Shown piece after piece: positions 1 through 5,624 of a stretch of DNA of 7,825 nt. Below the pieces are notes generated by a model that had not been told where the DNA came from, did no database searches, and worked only from the letters and a program-made list of their open reading frames with translations. Positions within the stretch are counted from its first letter, which is position 1. Every line of letters starts with the position of its first letter. The position numbers and the translations under genes are program-made. Origin of the DNA: Flavobacteriales bacterium UBA5871 (GTDB taxonomy: Bacteria > Bacteroidota > Bacteroidia > Flavobacteriales_D > Crocinitomicaceae); contig DJFN01000180.1 in NCBI GenBank assembly GCA_002432085.1, positions 33,901 through 41,725 on the forward strand. The letters run 5' to 3'.

Positions 1-1
1 C

Positions 2-2206
2 GTGCTGTACCGCATGATCGATTCGCTCGGTTACGATTCCGTGCTCGTTTATTCCGTCGACCCGGCAGTGGCCGTTTACAAAGCCATTTTTTCCTACGTC
101 GGGCCGGGCAAGGGCGATTACGTTTTCGATCAGTTCAACGCCCAGGGCCGTGTTTACAGATGGGTGGAACCTGTTGGCGGCGTTTCTGTGGGCGATTACG
201 CACCGGTGAGCGTGCTTATCACGCCGAAACGCCAGCAATTGTTCACCGCCGGCGCGACTTACCGTTTTTCCGATCGGCTGAAAGTCACATCAGAGCTGGG
301 CATGAGCGGCTACGATCTGAATACGTTTTCGCGGGTCGATTCGTATGACGACCGCGGCTATTCGATGCGAACGAAAGTCGAGCATTCGAAACCGTTTGGC
401 CGCGATACCATTCCGAAATGGTCGTGGAACAACACCGCCGAAATCGAGACGCTGGACCCGCATTTCCGCCCGATCGAACAATACCGCGCCGTGGAATTCG
501 ACCGCGACTGGAACACGCGGGATCAGGGCTTTTCGGGAACGCAGCTCTTTTCGACCGTTTCCACGAGCCTGGCGCATCTGCAATACGGACAATTCACCCT
601 CGACGGCCAGCAATACCGTGTGGGGAATGATTTCGAAGGCTACCGTGCACATACGACCGCAAACTGGAACCGCAAAGGCCTGCGCATCGTGATGGACGCC
701 AGCGCGCTGCAATCCGAAGCTGTGAATGCGAACATCTTCCTGCGTCACCGCATCGATATTTCGCAGCAGCTCGGGAAAGTGCGCATCGGTTACAAAGCCG
801 ACCAGGAAGACAACCGTTTTCGCCAGGGCGACAGTCTGCTGACTTTCCGTTCCTATTCGTTCTTCGATTACCAGGGCTATGCTGCGATCGGCGATACTTC
901 GGGGAACGAATTGCTCGTCAGCTACCGCGAGCGCCTCGACAAACGCTCCGACAGCACGAATCTCAAAGACGCTGCTATGGCCCGAACGATCAGCGCTTCG
1001 TGGAGTATGAACCAGTTCAAAAATCAGCGCCTGCTGGTGGTGGCGAACTACCGGACACTCGAGATCCTCGACACGACCATCATGACCGGTCAGCCGGAAA
1101 GCACCACCAACGGTCGTATCGACCACGAGATCAAGCTCTGGAAAAGCGCCGTTACGCTTTCGACCTTTTACGAAGTCGGCGCCGGACTGGAACAAAAACG
1201 GGAATTCATTTACCTGAAAGTCAATGACGGTCAAGGCGTTTACACCTGGAACGATTACAACGGCGACGGCATCAAGGACCTGAACGAATTCGAGATTGCC
1301 GCTTATGCCGATCAGGCCAGCTACATTCGTGTTTTTACGCCGAGCAACGAGTACATCCGCACGTACAGCAACGAATACAACCAAAGCCTGATGATTCGTC
1401 CGGAGCGGATCTGGAGCAATGTAACGGGCATCAAAAAACTGCTCGCGCGCTTCTCCACACAATCGCGTTTCCGGATTCAGCGAAAAACGAATGAATTCGA
1501 CGGGTTCAACGCCTACAATCCATTTGTGGGCCGCATCGAGGACAATCGTTTGCTGAGCACGTCGAGCAATATGCGACATACGCTGTTCTTTAACCGCATC
1601 AGCACCGTTTTCGGGATGGATTACACCTTCGAGGATCTGCGCGCCAAAACCCTGCTCGCCACCGGTTTCGACGGTCGCAGCGATCAGTCGCATGAAGTAT
1701 CGTTCCGTCTGAATATCAAAAAAGAATGGAGCATCCTCGGATCGTATGAGCGCGGATTGAAAACCTCGTTCGTGGATTACACCACGGGTCGCGACTATCG
1801 CCTGAATTACTGGATTGTGAAACCATCGTTCGTCTACCAGCCCACCACGTCGCTGCGTTTCAGCCTCGATACGCGTTTTTCACGCAAGCACAATGCGATT
1901 CAGTTCGGGGGTGAAGTTGCGACGATTCGCGACATTGGTTTTACGACCAAATACAACCAGTCACAAAAAGGCAGTTTGCAGGGACAATTTAATTACATTC
2001 TCATCGGCTACGACGGCGACAGCAACACACCGCTCGGCTTCGAATTGCTGGAAGCGCTGAAACCCGGCAAAAACCTTGTCTGGAGCATCGGTTACCAGCG
2101 AAATGTGTCAAAAAACCTGCAATTGTCGATTCAGTATAACGGTCGTCAGTCGGAAGGATCGAAAACCATTCATGCGGGCGGGATGGAAGTGAAGGCATTT
2201 TTCTGA
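2..2206 (+). CDS. Large outer-membrane-type protein, C-terminal part (5' truncated by window)
   Basis: The reading frame is open from the left edge, so the true start lies outside; 734 residues are visible. Much of the protein is built of alternating polar/hydrophobic stretches rich in Tyr, Phe, Arg and Asn that read as antiparallel beta strands. The chain ends in GGMEVKAFF, a terminal Phe preceded by alternating residues, which is the usual C-terminal signature of outer-membrane beta-barrels. Residues 418-429 (DYNGDGIKDLNE) form a DxNxDGxxDxxE loop of the calcium-binding EF-hand/dockerin type, followed by a Phe-Glu-rich segment and YIRVF. From memory, this loop plus YIRVF occurs in long, uncharacterised Bacteroidota surface proteins; I cannot name the family. 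The outer-membrane location is inferred from composition and C-terminus, because any signal peptide is off the edge. A 467-codon open frame on the opposite strand is a by-product of the high GC content. The gene converges on ispD across a 70-base gap. Confidence 0.85.
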   Translation: MLYRMIDSLGYDSVLVYSVDPAVAVYKAIFSYVGPGKGDYVFDQFNAQGRVYRWVEPVGGVSVGDYAPVSVLITPKRQQLFTAGATYRFSDRLKVTSELGMSGYDLNTFSRVDSYDDRGYSMRTKVEHSKPFGRDTIPKWSWNNTAEIETLDPHFRPIEQYRAVEFDRDWNTRDQGFSGTQLFSTVSTSLAHLQYGQFTLDGQQYRVGNDFEGYRAHTTANWNRKGLRIVMDASALQSEAVNANIFLRHRIDISQQLGKVRIGYKADQEDNRFRQGDSLLTFRSYSFFDYQGYAAIGDTSGNELLVSYRERLDKRSDSTNLKDAAMARTISASWSMNQFKNQRLLVVANYRTLEILDTTIMTGQPESTTNGRIDHEIKLWKSAVTLSTFYEVGAGLEQKREFIYLKVNDGQGVYTWNDYNGDGIKDLNEFEIAAYADQASYIRVFTPSNEYIRTYSNEYNQSLMIRPERIWSNVTGIKKLLARFSTQSRFRIQRKTNEFDGFNAYNPFVGRIEDNRLLSTSSNMRHTLFFNRISTVFGMDYTFEDLRAKTLLATGFDGRSDQSHEVSFRLNIKKEWSILGSYERGLKTSFVDYTTGRDYRLNYWIVKPSFVYQPTTSLRFSLDTRFSRKHNAIQFGGEVATIRDIGFTTKYNQSQKGSLQGQFNYILIGYDGDSNTPLGFELLEALKPGKNLVWSIGYQRNVSKNLQLSIQYNGRQSEGSKTIHAGGMEVKAFF

Positions 2207-2235
2207 TGGGCCAGAAATGCCTGTTAATGCTGGTC

Positions 2236-2271
2236 ATTCGCAATATTGCGAATTTGGAAATTTTAAAATTT
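2236..2271. terminator. Two adjacent perfect palindromes between convergent genes
   Basis: Between the stop codon of the outer-membrane gene (2206) and the stop of ispD (2277) lie an 18-base perfect dyad at 2236-2253 (ATTCGCAAT/ATTGCGAAT; 7-bp stem, loop ATAT) and a 14-base A/T palindrome at 2258-2271 (AAATTTT/AAAATTT). The position between two convergent 3' ends suggests transcription termination, mainly for the plus-strand gene, since T-rich sequence follows the first hairpin on that strand. There is no classic uninterrupted T tract, so strength and direction are uncertain. Confidence 0.4.
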
Positions 2272-2276
2272 ACGGC

Positions 2277-2948
2277 TTAGCCTTCGCTTTTGAGCAATCC
2301 TTCCGCCAGCACCAGATCCGAAGGAACCGTGATCTTGATGTTTTCCTCATTGCCGTCCACCAGATGAATCGCGATTCCCGTCGCTTCAACCAAGCCTGCG
2401 TCGTCGGTAATGTTTTGGGAATACGGCAGCTCGTAGGCCTTGCGCAACACGCTTGCTTCAAATACCTGCGGCGTTTGCACGATCCGGAAATCGCTGCGTG
2501 CAACGGCGTGACTGTTCGTGCCTGAAACCTGGCGAATGGAATCTTTCAACGCAACGACTGGAATTACCGCTGAATGCGTTTCCACCGCTTCGAAGAGTCG
2601 CTGCAACGTCGCTTCCGAAACCAGCGGACGCACGCCATCGTGAACGGCGATCAACTCGCCTGTACATGCATCGAGCGCATTTTTGATAGAGTGATAACGC
2701 TCTTTTCCTCCTGAAATAACGGTGAGCGGAATGGTAAAACGGTGTTCTTCACACAAGGAGTGCCAGTCGGTGTGATGAGCTTCCGGCAAGGTAAGCAGAA
2801 GCTGACTTTCAGGTGAGAATTTATGAAGCCGTTCGATCGTATGCATCAGCACAGGCTTGCCGTTCAACAGCAGGAATTGCTTGGGCTGCGCGGTTCCCAT
2901 GCGCTGTCCCGTTCCGCCGGCTGTGATGATGATCGAACGCGTTTTCAT
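2277..2948 (-). CDS. ispD: 2-C-methyl-D-erythritol 4-phosphate cytidylyltransferase (IspD)
   Basis: Cytosolic enzyme of the MEP isoprenoid pathway; it joins MEP and CTP to give 4-diphosphocytidyl-methylerythritol and pyrophosphate. The 223 residues match the usual family length (about 220-240). The whole motif series is present: nucleotide-binding N-terminus TAGGTGQRMG (9-18) with R16 and PKQF (22-25, catalytic-type K23); HDGVRP (103-108, D104); R151 followed by QTPQVF (158-163); TDDAGLVE (181-188); and NIKIT (203-207, K205), equivalent to the second essential Lys of E. coli IspD. All catalytic positions look intact. The ATG at 2948 is the natural start because the AGG motif follows only nine residues later. 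No good Shine-Dalgarno sequence is visible. The leader overlaps the terminator of the upstream small gene, so expression may depend on read-through or on a start within a very short leader. ispF is not in the window. Confidence 0.97.
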   Translation of the reverse strand: MKTRSIIITAGGTGQRMGTAQPKQFLLLNGKPVLMHTIERLHKFSPESQLLLTLPEAHHTDWHSLCEEHRFTIPLTVISGGKERYHSIKNALDACTGELIAVHDGVRPLVSEATLQRLFEAVETHSAVIPVVALKDSIRQVSGTNSHAVARSDFRIVQTPQVFEASVLRKAYELPYSQNITDDAGLVEATGIAIHLVDGNEENIKITVPSDLVLAEGLLKSEG

Positions 2949-2950
2949 GC

Positions 2951-2982
2951 AACAAAAAAGGCCTTCGACAAGCGAAGACCTT
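2951..2982 (-). terminator. Intrinsic terminator overlapping the ispD leader
   Basis: Read on the minus strand, AAGGTCTTCG (2982-2973) pairs with CGAAGGCCTT (2967-2958) around a 5-base loop, with a single G-U wobble, and is followed by a run of T ending at 2954. The same stem read on the plus strand has a C-A mismatch and no T tract after it, so the element works on the minus strand. It begins 21 bases after the stop of the 60-residue gene and its T run ends only five bases before the ispD start codon. Confidence 0.8.
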
Positions 2983-3002
2983 CTAAATATACTTGAATTT
3001 AA

Positions 3003-3185
3003 TTACTTCAATTGGTTCGGATCGTTCGCCGCCTGATCGTTCAGACGCTTCTGGATACGCATCCAGTAGAAAAAGCCGAAAAAGCCCAAAACGATGAACG
3101 ACCAGTTAGCGATATCGCCAATGTTATCGTAGAACCAACCTCCGTTGAGGATATCTCCAATTGTATACCAGGTATCTGCGCTCAT
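3003..3185 (-). CDS. Small single-helix membrane protein (60 aa, DUF6341-like)
   Basis: A 60-residue protein with a polar N-terminus (about 1-26), one hydrophobic helix (about 27-43, IVLGFFGFFYW) and a charged, Lys/Arg/Asn-rich tail from about 44 on. The Trp/Gly/Asn pattern around the helix (GDIANWSF...GFFGFFYWM) resembles, from memory, short Bacteroidota proteins classed as DUF6341, whose function is unknown; I could not check this. The positive charges after the helix suggest the tail is cytoplasmic. The gene is bounded by its own downstream terminator (2951-2982), and this tidy unit supports it as a real gene. The upstream region is A/T-rich with no convincing TAnnTTTG box. It lies between a DUF2306-type gene and ispD on the same strand. 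Confidence 0.75.
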   Translation of the reverse strand: MSADTWYTIGDILNGGWFYDNIGDIANWSFIVLGFFGFFYWMRIQKRLNDQAANDPNQLK

Positions 3186-3233
3186 AATTTTGCTTTTTAA
3201 CGCAACAAAGAAAACAATTTATTCGGACAGCGC

Positions 3234-3254
3234 AATGCCATCAGGGCATTTTTT
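3234..3254 (+). terminator. Short terminator-like hairpin (weak)
   Basis: AATGCC (3234-3239) pairs with GGCATT (3245-3250) around loop ATCAG and runs into T at 3249-3254 on the plus strand. No plus-strand gene precedes it in this minus-strand block, so it may stop antisense transcription or be chance. The rest of the gap 3186-3286 shows no gene. Confidence 0.25.
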
Positions 3255-3286
3255 GATATCGGGAAATCAGAAATTCCTCCCCTGTA

Positions 3287-3329
3287 TTCCACCTGCCTGC
3301 TGCCGGCAAGGCAAGCCCCAAAGGTGGAA
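3287..3329. repeat. REP-like palindromic element downstream of the DUF2306-type gene
   Basis: Outer arms TTCCACCT (3287-3294) and AGGTGGAA (3322-3329) are exact inverted repeats. They enclose an inner, imperfect GC-rich hairpin: GCCT (3295-3298), a two-base bulge, TGCC/GGCA (3301-3308) and AGGC (3309-3312). It starts five bases after the stop codon of the minus-strand gene at 3335. No T tract follows on that strand, which argues for a REP-type or mRNA-protecting hairpin over a classic terminator. The CCTGCCTG core recurs at 7479-7487 on the other strand. Confidence 0.55.
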
Positions 3330-3334
3330 AGTTC

Positions 3335-3970
3335 TCAATTCGTCTTCACTTCCAACGGTTTCTTCACGTACTTCCGCTGAAACCAGATCATCACCGGCAC
3401 GCCCAGAACGGTCGGCGCGAGCCACGGCACCCAGGGCAGCGCCGGATAGCTGATGTTCACCACCACAAAAGCCGTAAATGTAGCGATGTAAGCGCCCATC
3501 ATCATCCCGATATGTCGCAGCAGCCAGGCATTTTTAGGCTGTTGTCTGCCGCGCAGCAATTGAATATGACTGATCGTATCGCCGATCGCCAGGAACGTAC
3601 TGATACTACCGAACACCCACAAAACCACATTGCCTTCAACGAGCATCCGGACGCCGGCCACAAATCCGATGATCGTGATCACCCAGTCGATCCAGGTAGG
3701 TCGCAGCGATTTGTTCTTAATGGCGCGATAACCGTTCAGGTTCTGGTATAGCGCGAAGAAAGCGATCAATAACAGAAAGGTATTCGGACGGAAAACCGAG
3801 AGAGCGATAGCCGAGCCGCCGATCACCAGCATCGCATAAAAGAACAGGCGTCCGCTAAACAAATGAACGCGCTGACCTTTGCGCGAAAGCAGAGCCGCAA
3901 ATCCGCACAACAAAGCCAGGGTTCCGGCAGCGATGTGAACGATCAGCAAAACGGTGACGAGTGTTTCCAT
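3335..3970 (-). CDS. Multi-pass membrane protein, DUF2306-like
   Basis: A 211-residue integral membrane protein. I chose the ATG at 3970 because it is followed at once by a hydrophobic helix (METLVTVLLIVHIAAGTLAL); an upstream in-frame ATG at 4054 would add 28 residues with no membrane or coding character that run through a repeat array. Hydrophobic segments lie at about 4-28, 41-60, 64-82, 93-110, 115-135, 150-174 and 182-197, giving six or seven helices. The pattern of H12 with GTLALLCG, KGQRVHLFSGRLFFYAM (31-47) and RHIGMMMGAYIATFTAFVVVN (152-172) agrees with my memory of the DUF2306 family. The conserved His residues in or next to helices could bind haem or metal, but no biochemical function is established that I can cite. 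It is preceded on the same strand by the LytTR gene and a direct-repeat region. A near-consensus box GATGTTTG lies about 15 bases before the start; this is weak. Confidence 0.85.
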   Translation of the reverse strand: METLVTVLLIVHIAAGTLALLCGFAALLSRKGQRVHLFSGRLFFYAMLVIGGSAIALSVFRPNTFLLLIAFFALYQNLNGYRAIKNKSLRPTWIDWVITIIGFVAGVRMLVEGNVVLWVFGSISTFLAIGDTISHIQLLRGRQQPKNAWLLRHIGMMMGAYIATFTAFVVVNISYPALPWVPWLAPTVLGVPVMIWFQRKYVKKPLEVKTN

Positions 3971-4008
3971 GTGTTTTTTTCTGCAAACATCATCGGAAAA
4001 AAGGATCA

Positions 4009-4103
4009 GGGACGAATGGCGGGACGAATGACCGGTTTCAGGGGTGAAATGCATCCCGAAAGCCTTCGGGAGGGACGAATGGTAGGGATTGAGGGGTGAA
4101 GTG
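4009..4103. repeat. Direct-repeat cluster GGGACGAATG / GGGGTGAA with central hairpin
   Basis: GGGACGAATG occurs three times (4009-4018, 4021-4030, 4072-4081) and the related GGGGTGAAaTG / GGGGTGAAgTG twice (from 4041 and from 4093). The blocks 4021-4051 and 4072-4103 have the same order (GGGACGAATG, about ten bases, GGGGTGAAnTG), so this is a diverged duplication of about 30 bases. A 7-bp hairpin, TCCCGAA/TTCGGGA at 4054-4071 with loop AGCC, lies between the copies. The cluster occupies most of the gap between the LytTR gene (stop at 4170) and the DUF2306-type gene (start at 3970). It may be a dispersed intergenic repeat or a set of operator sites. Confidence 0.7.
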
Positions 4104-4169
4104 ACAAGGGGAATATTAAATTAAAAACCACATGCACTTATCTCATCCTCTCGCTCAAGGAAAGGAGGT

Positions 4170-5027
4170 TTATGAATTCAGCGCTTCCCGCAACAGGTTA
4201 TTCTGTCGGCGCGATACAGGAACGGGTTCTTCTACGCCGGCAATATGCAAACGATAGCCCTGAGCATTGCCTGAGATCCGTTCGATGTGGCGGCTGTTGA
4301 CCACGTAGCTTTTGTGAACGCGCAAAAAGAGCGGCGAATCCGGCAATGTCTCTTCTACGGATTTAAGCGTGGCCCGCAGCAGGTGTTTTTTCACCGAGCC
4401 GTTCTCGCGGAACACCACTTCGACGTAATTATCGGCGCCCTCGACATACAAAATGGTATCCGGATGAATAGTCAGGTCTTCGTTGCGGTTGTCGGATTCC
4501 AGCACAACGGTTCCGGCTGTTTCCGATCGTTCGTTCGCCGTTGAAAGCTGTCCGCTGAGCTCCGCCGAAGCCATTCGGTATTTGCGGTTGAGCTGCATTT
4601 CCGTTACCAGGATGGACACCGTTACAGGGAAAATCCCGATGATGAAAGTGTACCAGAGGAAGATCAGGATAGCACCCAATGTAAAGCTGCACATCCCGAC
4701 CGAGGCTGCGAAAAGTGCGTTAATCAACCCGATGAACACTACGTGGAACAGCGCCCATGCAACTTCCTTCCAAACCGTCCAGCGGCGCTCATCGAAAATG
4801 TCCGGAAAGAGCTCCACGACCACAAATCCCAGGAAAAGCATGGAAACGGTACAGATCAGTCCGAAGATCAGTGCCACGAATGCGATCTGCGCGTCGAGAT
4901 AGGCCATTCCAAACGGACGAAAGCCGAACAGGAACAGGAAAACGAACAATCCGAAGAGCAGGCTGGCCATAACGCGGCGCTGTGCGGATCTCTCGAACGG
5001 GTAAGGATGAAGCAGGCGTGCGATCAT
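4170..5027 (-). CDS. Membrane-anchored LytTR-family transcriptional regulator
   Basis: A 285-residue one-component regulator. The N-terminal half has four hydrophobic segments (about 19-39, 47-73, 88-109, 115-141). A polar linker (about 142-185) follows, then a C-terminal LytTR DNA-binding domain (about 185-285). LytTR hallmarks are all present: ILYVEGADNYVEVVF (192-206), LLRATLKSVEETLP (216-229), FLRVHKSYVVNSRHI (234-248) and VPVSRR (269-274). There is no receiver domain, so the signal presumably enters through the membrane part and not by phosphorylation. It would bind DNA while sitting at the inner membrane. The ATG at 5027 is supported by a promoter box just before it; a later ATG at 4970 (M20) is possible but would remove the basic N-terminus before helix 1. 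Its targets are unknown; nearby candidates are its own promoter and the direct repeats in front of the DUF2306-type gene. No sensor kinase is adjacent. Confidence 0.93.
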   Translation of the reverse strand: MIARLLHPYPFERSAQRRVMASLLFGLFVFLFLFGFRPFGMAYLDAQIAFVALIFGLICTVSMLFLGFVVVELFPDIFDERRWTVWKEVAWALFHVVFIGLINALFAASVGMCSFTLGAILIFLWYTFIIGIFPVTVSILVTEMQLNRKYRMASAELSGQLSTANERSETAGTVVLESDNRNEDLTIHPDTILYVEGADNYVEVVFRENGSVKKHLLRATLKSVEETLPDSPLFLRVHKSYVVNSRHIERISGNAQGYRLHIAGVEEPVPVSRRQNNLLREALNS

Positions 5028-5031
5028 AGAG

Positions 5032-5039
5032 CAAATATA
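5032..5039 (-). promoter_or_regulatory. TAnnTTTG promoter box of the LytTR gene
   Basis: The minus strand reads TATATTTG, an exact match to the Bacteroidota -7 consensus TAnnTTTG, ending four bases before the ATG. Transcription would then begin at or next to the start codon, implying a leaderless or nearly leaderless mRNA. No TTTG -33 box is visible at 17-23 bases upstream, so this is a half-supported promoter. Confidence 0.5.
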
Positions 5040-5153
5040 GGAGGAATTCCGTGAGCGGTTTTTACATGAGCCTCAGCAAGATAGTGGTAAGTGCTCCCGG
5101 CGGCGCGGCATCCCTGTGTCAAAAAACCAGCGATTTTAAGAAAAATACCACCA

Positions 5154-5188
5154 TTTGGTGCGAAAGTTTAAAAATAGCACTACTTTTG
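5154..5188 (+). promoter_or_regulatory. Promoter of tRNA-Leu (TTTG - 23 bases - TACTTTTG)
   Basis: TTTG at 5154-5157 and TACTTTTG at 5181-5188 (exact TAnnTTTG) are separated by 23 bases, within the spacing known for the Bacteroidota housekeeping sigma factor. The predicted start falls in the low 5190s, giving a 5' leader of about 20 bases before the mature tRNA at 5214. That leader contains a small hairpin, CTTTC/GAAAG (5195-5208, loop AATC), which is removed on maturation. Confidence 0.75.
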
Positions 5189-5213
5189 CCGGGTCTTTCA
5201 ATCGAAAGTACGG

Positions 5214-5297
5214 GCCCAAGTGGCGAAATGGTAGACGCACCGTCTTCAGGTGGCGGCGCCGCAAGGTGTGCTGGTTCGAGTCCAGTCTTGGGCACCA
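5214..5297 (+). tRNA. tRNA-Leu (anticodon CAG)
   Basis: A full class II cloverleaf. The acceptor stem GCCCAAG (5214-5220) pairs perfectly with CTTGGGC (5287-5293), with discriminator A5294 and an encoded CCA (5295-5297). The D stem is GCG/CGC with a GG-containing loop. The anticodon stem CCGTC/GGCGG (one G-U) carries loop TTCAGGT, so the anticodon is CAG at 5247-5249, reading CUG leucine codons. The long variable arm CGCC-GCAA-GGTG (5257-5268), with a GNRA-type loop, confirms the Leu/Ser/Tyr class. The T arm is GCTGG-TTCGAGT-CCAGT. No mismatch spoils the fold. Confidence 0.98.
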
Positions 5298-5337
5298 AAA
5301 TAAAAGAGCAGTGAAAATTCACTGCTCTTTTATTTTT
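5297..5337 (+). terminator. Strong intrinsic terminator of tRNA-Leu
   Basis: Bases 5297-5314 pair with 5319-5336 as an uninterrupted 18-bp stem with loop AAAT; the core is GAGCAGTGA/TCACTGCTC. The A-rich left arm and T-rich right arm make it look bidirectional, but the plus-strand tRNA is the only nearby user. The first base of the stem is the final A of the encoded CCA end, so the terminator abuts the mature tRNA with no spacer. Confidence 0.92.
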
Positions 5338-5376
5338 CCCTCACACTCCAACTCACACTAAGAATTTTACTTCGTA

Positions 5377-5392
5377 ACTGCTCTTTTATTTT
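5377..5392 (+). repeat. Second copy of the tRNA terminator right arm
   Basis: ACTGCTCTTTTATTTT here is identical over 16 bases to 5321-5336 in the terminator, 56 bases away, but it has no matching left arm nearby. It marks the start of the AT-rich segment downstream of the tRNA. It could be a scar of a tandem tRNA/terminator duplication or of recombination at the tRNA 3' flank. Confidence 0.6.
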
Positions 5393-5624
5393 CAGTTTGG
5401 GTATTGGGATTTTCGAAAGCGTTTTATAGCAAAGCAAGTGAAGTGCTTTTATCCACTGCACATCTTTCGCTCCGGATATTCATTCAGTCCTGGATAGCAA
5501 GAGTAAAAAATGATCATTTTTATCTATCGTCGTCAATTTTCTGTCGAAATCATTTAACTTCAAGACTATTGGAATCAGCCCATTCTACAAATAGTGATCA
5601 AAAACGTATTTTAAACATACTAAG
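5393..5624. other. AT-rich stretch without a convincing gene
   Basis: GC content in the lines counted between 5401 and 5580 is about 35-38%. A TTG-initiated frame (5404-5628) overlaps the response-regulator ATG by four bases, but its translation has no recognisable motif and no hydrophobic or charge pattern of a real protein, so I do not call it. The minus strand has only very short frames. No TAnnTTTG box was found in front of 5625. The only structure seen is the palindrome at 5506-5521. Confidence 0.6.
5506..5521. other. Perfect 16-base palindrome AAAAATGATCATTTTT
   Basis: The dyad is centred on TGATCA at 5511-5516 with A5/T5 flanks, about 104 bases before the response-regulator start. It could be an operator or a loop-less terminator-like structure; in AT-rich DNA it could also be chance. 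Confidence 0.4.

Noticed and set aside
290..1693. A 467-codon open frame on the minus strand inside the outer-membrane protein gene
   Set aside because: It is a mirror of the GC-rich coding pattern of the plus-strand gene; its translation shows no domain and the plus strand has clear barrel features with a proper C-terminus.
3971..4054. N-terminal extension of the DUF2306-type protein to the ATG at 4054
   Set aside because: The extra 28 residues come from the repeat region, lack membrane or coding character, and precede a perfect N-terminal membrane helix that starts at the ATG at 3970.
4009..4103. CRISPR array
   Set aside because: The repeats are 10-11 bases, irregularly spaced and diverged; there are no uniform spacers and no cas genes.
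4160..4297. Perfect AGGAGG (4163-4168) followed by ATG at 4172 on the plus strand, opening a 41-codon frame
   Set aside because: The spacing of three bases is too short, the frame is antisense to the LytTR domain, and Bacteroidota rarely use strong Shine-Dalgarno sites.
5051..5314. Open frame crossing the tRNA-Leu gene and its promoter
   Set aside because: It runs through a perfect tRNA cloverleaf and cannot be a normal protein gene.
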